Assembly: GCF_037154075.1 (NCBI RefSeq)
Contig: NZ_JBANRJ010000001.1
Location: forward strand, 421,001-485,000
Source: Sphingobium aromaticiconvertens
Lineage (GTDB): Bacteria; Pseudomonadota; Alphaproteobacteria; Sphingomonadales; Sphingomonadaceae
Direction: 5' to 3'
Length of the DNA: 64,000 nt
In this document: in pieces, positions 18,251 to 28,460 of the stretch
How positions within the stretch are numbered: position 1 is the first letter of the stretch
Layout: every line of letters begins with the position of its first letter
The notes under the pieces: model-generated
Seen by the model: the letters and a program-made list of their open reading frames with translations, nothing else
Database searches by the model: none
Told to the model about the DNA's origin: nothing
Made by a program: the position numbers and the translations under genes

Positions 18251-18278
18251 TTGCCCATTGGCGCGCGCCCACTATAGA
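18251..18278 (+). promoter_or_regulatory. candidate sigma-70-type promoter upstream of the DUF3576-leuS operon
   Basis: TTGCCC (18251-18256) and TATAGA (18273-18278) are separated by 16 bp and lie about 40 bp before the DUF3576 start codon. The match to the -35/-10 consensus is fair. Alphaproteobacterial promoters vary, so this is only a candidate. Confidence 0.35.
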
Positions 18279-18316
18279 TGCCATGCTCTTACTCCCGTTT
18301 TCACAGGATTTGCGTC

Positions 18317-18766
18317 ATGCATCGCCGCCTTCCCGCTCCCTTTACCGCCGCCCTGCTGGCTACCGCGCTGTTGCCGCTCGCCGCCTGCGGTGGCGGGTCG
18401 AAGGACCGGCCAAAGGCGGACATCGCCGCATCCAAGGTGACGACCATCGGCGTCAACGCCTATCTGTGGCGCGCGGCCCTCGACACCATCTCCTTCATGC
18501 CGCTGGTGCAGACCGATTCCAACGGCGGCGTAATCGTCACCGACTGGTACGCCAACCCCAACAGCCCGAACGAGCGGATGAAGCTGACCGTATCGGTACT
18601 GGACCAGGATCTGCGCGCCGACGCACTGCGCGTCGCAGGCAGCCGCCAGGTCAACCAGAACGGCCAGTGGGTCGATGCCCCGGTTCAGGCCGCCACCGTG
18701 CAGAAGCTGGAGGAGATCATCCTCACCAAGGCCCGCGACCTGCGCCGGATGGCGATCGCAGGGTAA
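18317..18766 (+). CDS. DUF3576 lipoprotein
   Basis: The 149-residue protein has a lipoprotein signal peptide with lipobox LAAC and a DUF3576 domain (IGVNAYLWRAALDTISFMPL, then DWYANP). The family occurs in alphaproteobacteria, typically just upstream of leuS and lptE, as here. An envelope role linked to LPS assembly is suggested by this context only. The ATG at 18317 is chosen over one at 18278 because it places the signal peptide at the N-terminus. Confidence 0.85.
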   Translation: MHRRLPAPFTAALLATALLPLAACGGGSKDRPKADIAASKVTTIGVNAYLWRAALDTISFMPLVQTDSNGGVIVTDWYANPNSPNERMKLTVSVLDQDLRADALRVAGSRQVNQNGQWVDAPVQAATVQKLEEIILTKARDLRRMAIAG

Positions 18767-18825
18767 GTTTGCCCTTGGGCGTGCCTGCCTGATCGGGCCG
18801 CGCCGGGCCATCACATGGAGTAGAT

Positions 18826-21357
18826 ATGCAAAGGCGCTTCAACCCGCTTGAGGCCGATGCCCGCTGGCAGGCCGTCTGGGACGAGCAGCAGAGTTTCCGC
18901 GCATCCGACACATCGGAAAAGCCGCGATCCTATGTGCTGGAGATGTTCCCCTATCCTTCCGGGCGCATCCATATCGGCCATGTCCGTAACTATTCCATGG
19001 GTGACGTGCTGGCGCGTTTCCGCCGGATGACGGGCCATGAAGTGCTGCATCCGATGGGTTGGGACGCCTTTGGCATGCCGGCTGAAAATGCAGCGATGGA
19101 AAAGAAGGTGCATCCGGGCGACTGGACCCGCGCCAACATCGCCTCCATGCGCGCGCAGTTGAAGAAGCTGGGGTTCGCGCTCGACTGGAGCCGTGAACTG
19201 GCGACCTGTGAGCCGGATTATTATGGTCATGAACAGGCGCTGTTCCTGGACATGCTGGACGCGGGCCTCGTCTATCGCAAGGAAAGCGCGGTCAACTGGG
19301 ATCCGGTCGACATGACCGTGCTGGCCAACGAACAGGTGATCGACGGCAAGGGCTGGCGTTCGGGCGCACCGGTTGAGAAGCGCAAGCTTAGCCAGTGGTT
19401 CCTGAAGATCACCCAGTTTGCCGATGATCTGGTCGAGGGCTTGAACACGCTCGACCAGTGGCCGGACAAGGTGAAGCTGATGCAGGAAAACTGGATCGGC
19501 AAGTCGGTCGGTCTGCAATTCAGCTTCGCGCTGGATCAGGCCGTGGGCGATATTTCGCGGCTGGAGGTCTTCTCAACCCGTCCCGACACCATCTTCGGCG
19601 CCAGCTTTGCCGCCATAGCAGCCGATCACCCAATCGCGCTGGCGCTGGCCGCCAACAACCCGCAACTCGCCGCCTTTGCCGACGAATGCCGCCAGACCGG
19701 CACCGCCGCGGCAGAGGTGGAGACGCAGGACAAGAAGGGCTATGACACCGGCCTGTCGGTTGTCCATCCCTTCGATCCCGACTGGAAGCTGCCGCTGTTC
19801 GTCGCCAATTTCGTGCTGATGGACTATGGCACCGGCGCCGTCATGGGCGTGCCCGCGCACGACCAGCGCGACCTCGACTTCGCGCGTAAATATATGCTGT
19901 CGGTCGAGCGTGTCGTCGCTGCCGAGGGTGAAGCATCACCGATCCACGACGAGGCCTATAGCGGCAGCGGCAAGCTGGTGAACTCGCGCTTCCTCAACGG
20001 CTTGGGCGTAGAGGCCGCCAAGACCGAAGTGATCAAGCGCGCCGAAGCGGAAGGCTGGGGCACCGGCACCACCGTCTGGCGCCTGCGCGATTGGGGCGTG
20101 TCGCGCCAGCGTTATTGGGGCACGCCGATTCCGGTCATCCATTGCGAGACATGCGGCCCCGTGGGCGTGCCCAAGGAGCAACTGCCCGTCATACTGCCCG
20201 AGGATGTCAGCTTCGACATTCCCGGCAACCCGCTCGATCGGCATCCGACCTGGAAGCATGTCGACTGCCCGACCTGCGGCAAGCCCGCAGTGCGGGAAAC
20301 CGACACGCTTGACACCTTCGCGGACTCAAGCTGGTATTTCATCCGCTTCGCCAGCCAGCCCAAGGACAGGCCGTTCGACCGTGAAACGGTCGAAAAATGG
20401 CTGCCCGTCGGTCAATATATCGGTGGCGTCGAACATGCGATCCTGCACCTGCTCTATGCGCGTTTCTGGACCCGCGCGCTCCAGCATATGGGGCAATTGG
20501 GTTTTGCCGAACCGTTCACCGGCCTGTTTACGCAGGGCATGGTGACGCATGAGACATACAGCCGCGAACAGGGCGAGGGGCTTCCCCCGCTCTATTTCGC
20601 GCCGGGCGAGATCAACCGCGCATCCGATGGCGCAACGCTGGTCGCCGATAACGCGCCGGTCGAGGTTGGCCGCGTTATCAAAATGTCCAAGTCCAAGAAG
20701 AATGTCGTCGATCCCGATGACATCATCGCCCAATATGGCGCGGACGCGGTGCGCTGGTTCATGCTGTCCGACAGCCCGCCCGAGCGTGACCTGCCCTGGA
20801 CCGAAAGCGGGATTGAGGGATCGTGGCGCTTCGTCAATCGCCTCTGGAGGCTGTTCGGCCAGATCGAGGCAGGCGTAGAGGGGGACGACAAGGGGCTGGA
20901 CCGCAAGCTGCACCAGACGATCGACGGCATCGCCAGGGATATCGAAGCACTGTCGTTCAACAAGGCGGTGGCAAAGATCTACGAGCTTACCAACGCCGTG
21001 GAAAAGGCCCCGCCATCGGCCAGCCGCAACGCCGCCATCCGTGCACTCGCGCTGCTGGTCGCGCCAATGACCCCCCATCTGGCCGAAGAGGCATGGGCAG
21101 ATATGGATGAAACCGGCCTGATCGCCGACGCAGCCTGGCCGCCCGTCGATCCCGCGCTACTGGTCGATGATGAAGTGACGATTGCCTGTCAGGTCATGGG
21201 CAAGCTGCGCGATACGATCACCGTGCCCAAGGGAACAGCCAGGGACGAACTGGAGCGGCTCGCTCTGGCCGCGCCCAATGTCGCCCGCTCGCTGGACGGC
21301 GCGACGCCGAAGAAGATCATCGTCGTGCCGGATCGCCTGGTGAATCTGGTGATCTGA
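18826..21357 (+). CDS. leuS: leucyl-tRNA synthetase
   Basis: The 843-residue class I synthetase charges tRNA-Leu. The HIGH motif appears as HIGHVRNY (residues about 47-54) and KMSKS as [13 protein letters not shown]. Between them lie the CP1 editing domain ([14 protein letters not shown]) and a zinc-ribbon-like HCETCGP / CPTCGKP pair. The length is normal. It is followed by lptE and holA in the conserved alphaproteobacterial order. Confidence 0.97.
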   Translation: MQRRFNPLEADARWQAVWDEQQSFRASDTSEKPRSYVLEMFPYPSGRIHIGHVRNYSMGDVLARFRRMTGHEVLHPMGWDAFGMPAENAAMEKKVHPGDWTRANIASMRAQLKKLGFALDWSRELATCEPDYYGHEQALFLDMLDAGLVYRKESAVNWDPVDMTVLANEQVIDGKGWRSGAPVEKRKLSQWFLKITQFADDLVEGLNTLDQWPDKVKLMQENWIGKSVGLQFSFALDQAVGDISRLEVFSTRPDTIFGASFAAIAADHPIALALAANNPQLAAFADECRQTGTAAAEVETQDKKGYDTGLSVVHPFDPDWKLPLFVANFVLMDYGTGAVMGVPAHDQRDLDFARKYMLSVERVVAAEGEASPIHDEAYSGSGKLVNSRFLNGLGVEAAKTEVIKRAEAEGWGTGTTVWRLRDWGVSRQRYWGTPIPVIHCETCGPVGVPKEQLPVILPEDVSFDIPGNPLDRHPTWKHVDCPTCGKPAVRETDTLDTFADSSWYFIRFASQPKDRPFDRETVEKWLPVGQYIGGVEHAILHLLYARFWTRALQHMGQLGFAEPFTGLFTQGMVTHETYSREQGEGLPPLYFAPGEINRASDGATLVADNAPVEVGRVIKMSKSKKNVVDPDDIIAQYGADAVRWFMLSDSPPERDLPWTESGIEGSWRFVNRLWRLFGQIEAGVEGDDKGLDRKLHQTIDGIARDIEALSFNKAVAKIYELTNAVEKAPPSASRNAAIRALALLVAPMTPHLAEEAWADMDETGLIADAAWPPVDPALLVDDEVTIACQVMGKLRDTITVPKGTARDELERLALAAPNVARSLDGATPKKIIVVPDRLVNLVI

Positions 21358-21360
21358 AGG

Positions 21361-21411
21361 CCGTTGAGGGGTGTTGGCGCAACATCCCTCGACTTCGCTC
21401 GGGACGAACGG
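21361..21411. repeat. REP-like palindromic intergenic element between leuS and lptE
   Basis: GTTGAGGGGTGTTG pairs with CAACATCCCTCGAC around a GCG loop (two wobble pairs), and the element continues with CTTCGCTCGGGACGAACGG, which folds back on the outer CCGTT. Elements of this CTCGACTTCGCTCGGGACG type are dispersed through sphingomonad genomes. It fills nearly the whole leuS-lptE gap. Confidence 0.5.
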
Positions 21412-21416
21412 CTAGG

Positions 21417-21935
21417 ATGATACCCATGAACCGCTCTCTTCTTGCCCTTCTGGCCGTCACGGCCCTGCTTTCCGCCTGCGGCCTGCGGCCCGTTTATGGC
21501 GGCGGCGGTCATGGTGCTGTCGCGCAGACTCTCGGCAATGTCGACGTGCAGCCGATCGAGGGGAAGGGCGGCTGGCTCGTCCGTAACGCCCTTAACGACC
21601 GCCTCTCCGTGATGAGCGGCAATGGTCCCCGCTACAAGCTGGTGGTAAAGCTGGACGACCAGATTTCAGGCTTCGGTCTGCGCTCCGACGCCGCCATCAC
21701 CCGCGAACGCCGCACCCTGCGCGCCCGCTACCAATTGGTGGATGAAGCCACCGGCGCACAGATATTGGACGACACCGCCGGGTCCGACGCAGGCATCGAC
21801 GTCACCTCCAGCGAATATGCGACAATCGCGGCAGAGGACACCGCGCTCGAACGCCTGTCACAGACCATCGCCGACCAGATCGTCGCGCGCCTCGCTTTGT
21901 TCGCCACGCGGGAGCAGGCCGCAAAAGCTCCATGA
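21417..21935 (+). CDS. lptE: LPS assembly lipoprotein LptE
   Basis: The 172-residue protein has a signal peptide with lipobox LSAC followed by GLRPVYGGG, the typical start of mature alphaproteobacterial LptE. LptE plugs the LptD barrel in the outer membrane and helps insert lipopolysaccharide. ATG codons at 21417 and 21426 are both possible starts. The stop overlaps holA by 4 bp, which is the standard leuS-lptE-holA order. Confidence 0.9.
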   Translation: MIPMNRSLLALLAVTALLSACGLRPVYGGGGHGAVAQTLGNVDVQPIEGKGGWLVRNALNDRLSVMSGNGPRYKLVVKLDDQISGFGLRSDAAITRERRTLRARYQLVDEATGAQILDDTAGSDAGIDVTSSEYATIAAEDTALERLSQTIADQIVARLALFATREQAAKAP

Positions 21936-22957
21936 AGGCCAATAAGGGCCATATCGAAAAAGCGCTGGATGCCCCGCCAGCCGATATTCGCTTCTTCCTG
22001 CTCTACGGTCCTGATGAATCGGGCAGCGCCGCGCTTGCCAAACGACTGGAGCGGGCGATGGGGGCAGGGGCGGAGCGGGTCGATCTCGACCCTTCCGCTC
22101 TGCGCGAAGATCCCGCCCGCCTGGCGGATGAGGCCGCCTCCTTCTCCATGTTCGGCGATAAACGCTGGGTGCGCCTGAACGGCATCGGTGACGAATCACT
22201 GCCCGCAATCACGGCGCTGCTAGAATCGACGGCGGCAGGGAATCCGGTTGTCGCGATCTGTGGCGCGCTCAAGGCGACGTCGAAACTTGTGAAGCTCGCC
22301 AACGACCACGCCGCCGCTATGGCCTTCATCTCCTATCAGCCCGACGCGCGGGAGGCTGACCAGATCGCCGTCGCCATCGCCCGCGAAGGCGGCCTGCGGC
22401 TGCCGACTGATCTCGCCCGACGGATCAGCGCACTGACCGGTGGCGACCGGGCGCTGATGACCGGCGAGGTCGAAAAGCTGATCCTCTATCTGGACGCCGC
22501 GCCCGAACGGCCGGTCGAAGCGACAGCGGAGGCTCTGGATGCCCTGTCCGCGGAAAATTTCGACGATGATGTCTCGCCGCTGGTCAATGCCGTGCTGGGC
22601 GGCGACCTGAAGGCCATGAATCACGAAATGCCGCGGTTGCGGGTGATCGGCGCCAATATGGGCGCGGTGTTGCGCCCGCTGCTGACCCGCGCGATGCTGT
22701 TGGCGAATATCCGGGCGGAATTCGACCGTTCGGGCCGGATCGACGACGCGATGGACGCAGCGGGCAAGGCGGTGTTCTGGAAGGAAAAGGGCGCCGTCGC
22801 GCGTCAGGTACGCCTTTGGGATGCCCCCGGCATCGCCCGCGTCATCCAGCGCCTCTCGGACGCCGAACGCGCCAGTCGGTCCAGCCGCAACGCCGGTGAC
22901 GTGCTGGTCCGCCATGAACTGCTCGCCATTGCCCGTCAGGGCGCCAGAGACCGTTAA
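21932..22957 (+). CDS. holA: DNA polymerase III subunit delta
   Basis: The 341-residue protein matches the delta subunit of the clamp loader. It has the N-terminal FLLYGPDESGSAALA region, with a non-canonical P-loop, and the helical collar in the C-terminal third (WKEKGAVARQVRLW). It opens the beta clamp during loading. The start overlaps lptE (ATGA), so it is translationally coupled. Confidence 0.92.
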   Translation: MKANKGHIEKALDAPPADIRFFLLYGPDESGSAALAKRLERAMGAGAERVDLDPSALREDPARLADEAASFSMFGDKRWVRLNGIGDESLPAITALLESTAAGNPVVAICGALKATSKLVKLANDHAAAMAFISYQPDAREADQIAVAIAREGGLRLPTDLARRISALTGGDRALMTGEVEKLILYLDAAPERPVEATAEALDALSAENFDDDVSPLVNAVLGGDLKAMNHEMPRLRVIGANMGAVLRPLLTRAMLLANIRAEFDRSGRIDDAMDAAGKAVFWKEKGAVARQVRLWDAPGIARVIQRLSDAERASRSSRNAGDVLVRHELLAIARQGARDR

Positions 22958-23200
22958 AAGCATGACCGCTGACAGGGACGAAGGAAACAGTTAGCATCCG
23001 GAGCGTTTTATAATCCCAGACGATCTGACCGGTGAACAGGGCGCCGAACCATCGCCAAGCAAAGGCAGCCCATCATTTCCATCACCGCCCATATTCATGC
23101 CATCGGCACCGCCGTCCCCGATACCGACATCCACCAGACCTTCATCGGTTGGGCCGAAAAACGGATCAGCGACGACCGCGAACGCACCCTGTTCACGCGG

Positions 23201-24127
23201 ATGGCCCAGCGCAGCGGCATAGATCATCGCTGGTCAGTGCTGGACGCGACAGGGCAGGCGTTGCACGAAAAAGGCGGTTTCTATGGTGACGCATGGCCTT
23301 CCACCGCCCGTCGCATGGGTATTTATGGCGACGCTGCCCCGGCTCTTGCCATGCGGGCGATCGAAGCCCTCTACCAGCAGGTACCAATCGACGGCATTAC
23401 CCATCTGGTCGTTGCCAGTTGCACCGGATTCACCGCACCGGGAACGGACCAGCGGATCGCCGCGCTGCTGGGATTGTCTCCATCGGTAGAACGGCTGCTT
23501 ATCGGCTATATGGGCTGTTACGCCGCCGTCGTCGCCTTGCGATCGGCCCGGCATATCGTGCGATCGCAGCCTGATGCGCGAGTGCTGGTGGTCTGCGTCG
23601 AACTCAGCTCTCTTCATCTACAGGAGAAGCCGCATATCGAGCCGCTGCTCGCCATGCTCCAGTTTGGCGACGGCGCGGCGGCAGCGTTGGTCACGGGCGA
23701 ACCGGGCGGCATCGCTCTGCACCAGCCCTTTTCCACGACTCTGCCGGACAGCGCAAACCTGATCCGCTGGGATCTGGGCGACCATGGTTTCGCCATGCAC
23801 CTGTCGGGCGAGGTGCCGGGCGTTCTCGCCGCTGCGCTGGCCGACCCGGCCATGCTCCCGATCCCCTCCCGCGATGTCGACCTGTGGGCCGTTCACGCAG
23901 GGGGCCGCTCCATCCTCGATGCTGTCGCCCGCGGGCTGGATTTGCCAGCGGACGCGCTCGATCACAGCCGCGCCGTCCTGCGCGCTTTTGGTAATATGTC
24001 CTCGGCCACCTTGCTGTTCGTGCTGGCCCGCATCCTGGCAGGGGAAGAGAGGGGGCAGGGGATCGCGCTCGCCTTCGGCCCCGGCCTGGCGGCGGAAGGC
24101 CTGACCTTCGAGCGCATTACCCCATGA
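23201..24127 (+). CDS. type III polyketide synthase (chalcone/stilbene synthase family)
   Basis: The protein has the Cys-His-Asn triad of type III PKSs in ASCTGFTAPGTD, WAVHAGGRSI and FGNMSSAT. These enzymes extend acyl-CoA starters with malonyl-CoA to make alkylresorcinols, alkylpyrones or related phenolics. The first ATG in frame is 23201, giving 308 residues. However, the frame is open back to 23036 and encodes a good family N-terminus from about 23075 (ITAHIHAIGTAVP, DIHQTFIGWAEKR) with no ATG, GTG or TTG. True translation may start at an AUC/AUU near 23072-23075, after AAAGG, or the 5' end may hold a frameshift. It overlaps the next gene by 4 bp. Confidence 0.88.
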   Translation: MAQRSGIDHRWSVLDATGQALHEKGGFYGDAWPSTARRMGIYGDAAPALAMRAIEALYQQVPIDGITHLVVASCTGFTAPGTDQRIAALLGLSPSVERLLIGYMGCYAAVVALRSARHIVRSQPDARVLVVCVELSSLHLQEKPHIEPLLAMLQFGDGAAAALVTGEPGGIALHQPFSTTLPDSANLIRWDLGDHGFAMHLSGEVPGVLAAALADPAMLPIPSRDVDLWAVHAGGRSILDAVARGLDLPADALDHSRAVLRAFGNMSSATLLFVLARILAGEERGQGIALAFGPGLAAEGLTFERITP

Positions 24128-24801
24128 TCCGCGCGCTGGCGCAGGAACAGATGGACGCGGCGGATCTGCCCGCCGACATCTATGCCCGCGTGCTGGCCGA
24201 CCTCGACCGGGTCAACCGGGTAACGCTGGCCGCGCGGCCAACGCTGGCCTTTCTGAATCGCACGGCCAGCGCTCCATTCCGCCTGCTCGATGTCGGTTAT
24301 GGCGACGGCGGCATGTTGCGAGCGATCGCCCGCTGGGCCAAGCGGCGCGGCATCGCCTGTACGCTGGTCGGCATCGACCTCAATCCCCGCAGCGAGGATA
24401 TCGCTCGCGCCCATAGCGATCCCGCACTGTCCATCACTTATCGCACGGGCGACTATGCCGACCTGACCGACGAACCGTGGGACATCATCCTCTCCAGCCT
24501 CGTCACCCATCATATGAGCGACGACCAGCGCCGTGCCTTCCTGCGCTTCATGGAGGATCATGCCCGTCTCGGCTGGTTCATCAATGACCTCCACCGCCAT
24601 GCCTTTGCCTATCATGGCTATCCGCTGCTCGCCCGGCTGCTGGGCGTCCACCGGATCGTGCGCGAGGATGGGAAACTTTCGATCGCACGCAGCTTCGTTC
24701 CCGCCGACTGGCAGGTGATGCTTGAAGCCACAAGCCTCGCAAATGTGGCGAAGGTCGAACGGGCCTTCCCTTTCCGGCTATGCGTCACCCGTCGCCGATA
24801 A
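24124..24801 (+). CDS. class I SAM-dependent methyltransferase of the type III PKS cluster
   Basis: The 225-residue protein has methyltransferase motif I LLDVGYGDGGML (about residues 57-68), an acidic residue after strand 2 in VGIDLNPRS, and motif-II-like DIILSSLVTHH. It overlaps the PKS by 4 bp and the FAD enzyme by 22 bp, so the three are one transcription unit. By analogy with type III PKS/methyltransferase/flavoprotein sets in actinobacteria, it probably methylates the polyketide product. The target atom is unknown. Confidence 0.85.
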   Translation: MIRALAQEQMDAADLPADIYARVLADLDRVNRVTLAARPTLAFLNRTASAPFRLLDVGYGDGGMLRAIARWAKRRGIACTLVGIDLNPRSEDIARAHSDPALSITYRTGDYADLTDEPWDIILSSLVTHHMSDDQRRAFLRFMEDHARLGWFINDLHRHAFAYHGYPLLARLLGVHRIVREDGKLSIARSFVPADWQVMLEATSLANVAKVERAFPFRLCVTRRR

Positions 24802-25859
24802 TCGTGGGCGCCGGCCCGGCCGGGTCTGCCGCTGCCATCCGCCTTGCGCTGGCAGGCACGGTGCCGCGCCTTATCGACCAGCAGGTCATCCCCGGAGATG
24901 CGCTGTGCGGCGGCTTCCTCAGTTGGGCAACGATTGCGCAACTCGCAGAGCTTGGCCTCACGACCGACCAACTGGGCGGACATCGCATCACGCAGATCGC
25001 GCTGTTCGCGGGTGAGCGGGAAGAACGGCTGGCCTTGCCCGCGCCGGGCATCGGCCTGTCCCGCCACCGCCTCGACAGCTTGCTTCGTACAACCGCGCAA
25101 AGCGCAGGCGCACAGCTCCTCATCAGCCGCGCCACCCTGTTGTCGCCGACCGACCTGACGCTCGACGATGGCGCGGCAATCCCCTGGGACAGCCTGTTCC
25201 TCGCCACCGGCAAGCATGACCTGCGCGGAGTAGGTCGCCCGCATGGTGGCGACGATCCCGAACTGGGCTTGCGCCTGAAGCTCGATTCCCACCCCAGCCT
25301 GCATGATCTGATCGGCGACCGAATCGAACTGCACATGGTGGACGGGGGCTATGTCGGCCTGCTGCTTCAGGAGGATGGCCGCGCCAATATCTGCATGGCC
25401 GTCCGCAAGAGCCGCCTTGCCGCCGCGGAGGGACGCCCCGTCGCTCTCTTTCACCAGCTTGCGGACCAGTCCCCGGCGCTGGCTGCGCGGTTGGCAAGCC
25501 TGCCCGCCGATCCCCGGATCGATGCCATCGGCCATGTTCCCTATGGCTGGCGTGCCCGCAATAGCTGGCCCGGACTCTACCGCCTCGGTGATCAGGCCGC
25601 GGTCATCCCGTCGCTCGCGGGGGAGGGGACCGGCATCGCATTCGCCAGTGCGCAGCGAGCGGTCCAGCGCTGGCAGGCTGAGGGCCGCGAAGGCGCGATA
25701 GTCTATCAACGCGATTTTGCCCGCCGGGCCGTCCTGCCGCTTGCCACCGCTGCTGCCGTCCGGTCGCTTGGCAGCCATCCGACACTGCTGCGCGCGCTCG
25801 CCCGCGCGCCCGGTGCCGCAGCATTGGCAATGCGCCTCACCCGCATCACCCCGTCTTGA
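24780..25859 (+). CDS. FAD-dependent oxidoreductase (geranylgeranyl reductase-like) of the type III PKS cluster
   Basis: The 359-residue protein begins with an FAD dinucleotide-binding motif [17 protein letters not shown] and later has the second FAD contact [21 protein letters not shown]. This is the fold of geranylgeranyl reductases, aromatic hydroxylases and tryptophan halogenases. Its position after a type III PKS and a methyltransferase suggests it hydroxylates or oxidises the phenolic lipid, possibly to a quinone (inference). The start overlaps the methyltransferase gene by 22 bp. Confidence 0.85.
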   Translation: MRHPSPIIVGAGPAGSAAAIRLALAGTVPRLIDQQVIPGDALCGGFLSWATIAQLAELGLTTDQLGGHRITQIALFAGEREERLALPAPGIGLSRHRLDSLLRTTAQSAGAQLLISRATLLSPTDLTLDDGAAIPWDSLFLATGKHDLRGVGRPHGGDDPELGLRLKLDSHPSLHDLIGDRIELHMVDGGYVGLLLQEDGRANICMAVRKSRLAAAEGRPVALFHQLADQSPALAARLASLPADPRIDAIGHVPYGWRARNSWPGLYRLGDQAAVIPSLAGEGTGIAFASAQRAVQRWQAEGREGAIVYQRDFARRAVLPLATAAAVRSLGSHPTLLRALARAPGAAALAMRLTRITPS

Positions 25860-25890
25860 TCCCATCCGCTATCATGCGCATATTGCGCCC

Positions 25891-26304
25891 ATGGAAAAGC
25901 TGCATCTGACCGACGCGGAGTGGCGCGACAAGCTCTCCCCCGACCAATATCATATCCTGCGCGAAGCGGGGACCGAACGGGCATTTACCGGCAAATATAA
26001 CAGCAACAAGGCGGATGGCGTCTATTATTGTGCCGGTTGCGGTGCCGAACTGTTCGATGCCGAGGAAAAATATGACAGCGGCTCGGGCTGGCCCAGCTTC
26101 ACCGCCCCGGTCGAGGATGACGCGGTCGATGAAATCCGGGATTCCAGTCACGGCATGGTGCGGACCGAAGTCCGCTGCGCCAAGTGCGAAAGCCATCTGG
26201 GCCACGTTTTCCCCGATGGTCCGGGCGTCAACGGCCTGCGTTATTGCATGAACAGCGCCTCGCTTGACTTCAAGCCGAAGGACGAAGCAGGCGGCGACGC
26301 GTAA
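25891..26304 (+). CDS. msrB: peptide-methionine (R)-S-oxide reductase MsrB
   Basis: The 137-residue protein reduces methionine-R-sulfoxide. It has both zinc pairs (CAGCG and CAKCE), the core [16 protein letters not shown] and the catalytic cysteine in [10 protein letters not shown]. The ATG at 25891 gives the normal MsrB length; the frame is open upstream into the FAD gene, but that part is not MsrB-like. It is 31 bp after the FAD oxidoreductase and could be read through from that operon, although its function is general repair. Confidence 0.95.
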   Translation: MEKLHLTDAEWRDKLSPDQYHILREAGTERAFTGKYNSNKADGVYYCAGCGAELFDAEEKYDSGSGWPSFTAPVEDDAVDEIRDSSHGMVRTEVRCAKCESHLGHVFPDGPGVNGLRYCMNSASLDFKPKDEAGGDA

Positions 26305-26380
26305 AAGTCTCCATTCATGCCCTATAAACCCGCGATCCGCTTGTAGCGGCGCGGGTTAGCGCGTATCCGGGCGACGAAAT

Positions 26381-28453
26381 ATGGCACGAACTGGCAAGAG
26401 CAAGACACCGTCGGGAACGGCGAAGCGATGGCTGATTCGCGGCCTTAAGATCGGGACCGTCGCGGCGCTCGGCGGACTGGTGGCGCTTGTCATCGCTGTG
26501 GTCGTGGCGATGCAATCGCTCCCTGACTATGGCTCGCTCAAATCCTCACCCAATGGGCAAATGATCCGCGTCCACGCGGCCGATGGATCGGTGATCGTCT
26601 CGATTGGTCCCAGCTTTGGCCGCTGGCTCGATTATCGCGAAATTCCGTCGGTGATGGTCGACGCGATGGTCTCGACCGAGGACCGGCGCTTCTATCACCA
26701 TCCGGGCATCGACCCGATCGGCATGGCCCGCGCCGCCTGGCTCGCGCTCGAACGGCGGGGCACCGGGCGACGACTACAGGGCGCGTCCACCATCACCCAG
26801 CAGGTGACGCGCAACATCTTCCTCAACAACAGCTATAGCTGGGGCCGCAAGGTTCGGGAGATGATCCTGGCGATGGCACTGGAGCGTAAATTCTCCAAGC
26901 AGCAGATCCTCGAACTCTATCTCAACAAGGTCTATTTTGGCGGCGGCGCCTACGGCATCGACGCGGCCAGCCGCAAATTCTTCGGCCATCCCGCCGCCAG
27001 CCTCAGCCTGCCCGAGGCCGCGATCATCGCCGGACTGGTGAAAGCTCCATCCAGCTATTCCCCGACCGCCGACGCGGAGGCCGCCATCGGCCGCGCGGGC
27101 GTGGTGCTGGACCTGATGCGCGAAAATGGCGCGATTACCGCTGCGGAAGAGGCCGCCGCCAATATTCAGGACGTGAAGCTCGCGCCCGAACCGCCACAGA
27201 ACAGCGTCCGCTATTTCACCGACTGGGCATTGCCCCAGCTTGACCTGCTGATCGACGAGCCGAACGAACCGCTGGAGGTCTATACCACCATCGATCTGCC
27301 GATGCAGCGCGCCGCCACCGCCGCGATCCAGGCCAATGTGCCCGGTGGTACGCAGGGTGCACTCGTCAGCCTCGACCGCGATGGCGCCGTTCGGGCAATG
27401 GTCGGTGGCCTCGATTATGTGACGTCCAACTATAATCGCGCGACCACGGCGACGCGCCAGCCGGGTTCCGCCTGGAAACTGTTCGTCTATATGGCCGCGC
27501 TGGAATCGGGCTATACCCCCGATACCGGCATCACCGATGAGCCGGTCGATATCAACGGTTGGAAACCCCGCAACAGTTCAGGACGCTTTTCGGGCGACAT
27601 CGACATTCGCACCGCCTTTGCCTATTCGATCAACACCGTTGCGGCCAAGCTGGGCGTGGAGGTCGGCTTCCCGACCGTCGCCGACATGGCCCGGCGCTTT
27701 GGCATCTCGACGCCGATCAACACCCATCCCTCGATGGTGCTGGGCACGTCGGACGTGCGGCTGATCGATATGACCCGCGCCTTCGCCTCGGTCGCGCGCA
27801 AGGGCGTGGCGGTTGCGCCCTATGGCATTACCAAGGTGACGACTGCCGACGGACGGATGCTCTATCAGCATCAGGACGATACCAGCCGCGTTCTCGTCGC
27901 GCCGTGGGTCGCGGCGGGGATGACCGACCTGATGCAGACCGCTATTTCCACCGGCACCGGCAAGGCGGCGCAGATCGGGCGCCCCGTCGCGGGCAAGACC
28001 GGCACGACCAGCAGCAACAAGGACGGCTATTTCCTGGGCTTTTCCAGCGGAATCACCACCGGCGTCTGGATGGGCCGCGACGATGCTCGCCCGGTCCGCG
28101 TGCTTCAGGGCGGGCGGGCACCAGCTCAGGCCTTCGCTCAATATATGAAGGTCGCTGTCGCCAAGCGCCCCGTGGAAAATTTCGACACCGAAGTCACATT
28201 GCCCGAATGGCAGCTCGAACCCGATGAGGAAGCCTATTATGGTGCGCCGGACAACGGCATGATGGTCGATGAGAACGGGATGCCAATCGAGCGAACCCCT
28301 TCACCATCCGCCCGCCCGGACGAGGAGGGCAACAACCCGCCGTCTACTGATCATGAAGCACCCGCCCGCATCGACCAGCAATGGATCGACAATGTGCTGG
28401 GTCGAAACCGTGACAGCGCGACTCCGCCGCGCAGAACACCGGAGCCGGAATAA
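26381..28453 (+). CDS. bifunctional penicillin-binding protein 1A family (transglycosylase/transpeptidase)
   Basis: The 690-residue protein has a short cytoplasmic tail, an inner-membrane anchor (about residues 24-45) and a GT51 glycosyltransferase domain with EDRRFYHHPGID and GASTITQQVTRN. The transpeptidase domain has SxxK in PGSAWKLF, SxN in YSINT and KTGT in AGKTGTTSSNKD. It polymerises and cross-links peptidoglycan. A proline/acid-rich tail of about 80 residues ends the protein. The size is near PBP1A/PBP1C-type enzymes; I leave the gene symbol open. Confidence 0.93.
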   Translation: MARTGKSKTPSGTAKRWLIRGLKIGTVAALGGLVALVIAVVVAMQSLPDYGSLKSSPNGQMIRVHAADGSVIVSIGPSFGRWLDYREIPSVMVDAMVSTEDRRFYHHPGIDPIGMARAAWLALERRGTGRRLQGASTITQQVTRNIFLNNSYSWGRKVREMILAMALERKFSKQQILELYLNKVYFGGGAYGIDAASRKFFGHPAASLSLPEAAIIAGLVKAPSSYSPTADAEAAIGRAGVVLDLMRENGAITAAEEAAANIQDVKLAPEPPQNSVRYFTDWALPQLDLLIDEPNEPLEVYTTIDLPMQRAATAAIQANVPGGTQGALVSLDRDGAVRAMVGGLDYVTSNYNRATTATRQPGSAWKLFVYMAALESGYTPDTGITDEPVDINGWKPRNSSGRFSGDIDIRTAFAYSINTVAAKLGVEVGFPTVADMARRFGISTPINTHPSMVLGTSDVRLIDMTRAFASVARKGVAVAPYGITKVTTADGRMLYQHQDDTSRVLVAPWVAAGMTDLMQTAISTGTGKAAQIGRPVAGKTGTTSSNKDGYFLGFSSGITTGVWMGRDDARPVRVLQGGRAPAQAFAQYMKVAVAKRPVENFDTEVTLPEWQLEPDEEAYYGAPDNGMMVDENGMPIERTPSPSARPDEEGNNPPSTDHEAPARIDQQWIDNVLGRNRDSATPPRRTPEPE

Positions 28454-28460
28454 GCGGTTC

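Noticed and set aside
20381..20402. CGACCGTGAAACGGTCG inside leuS as a parS site
   Set aside because: It lacks the CACGTG core and is explained by coding sequence.
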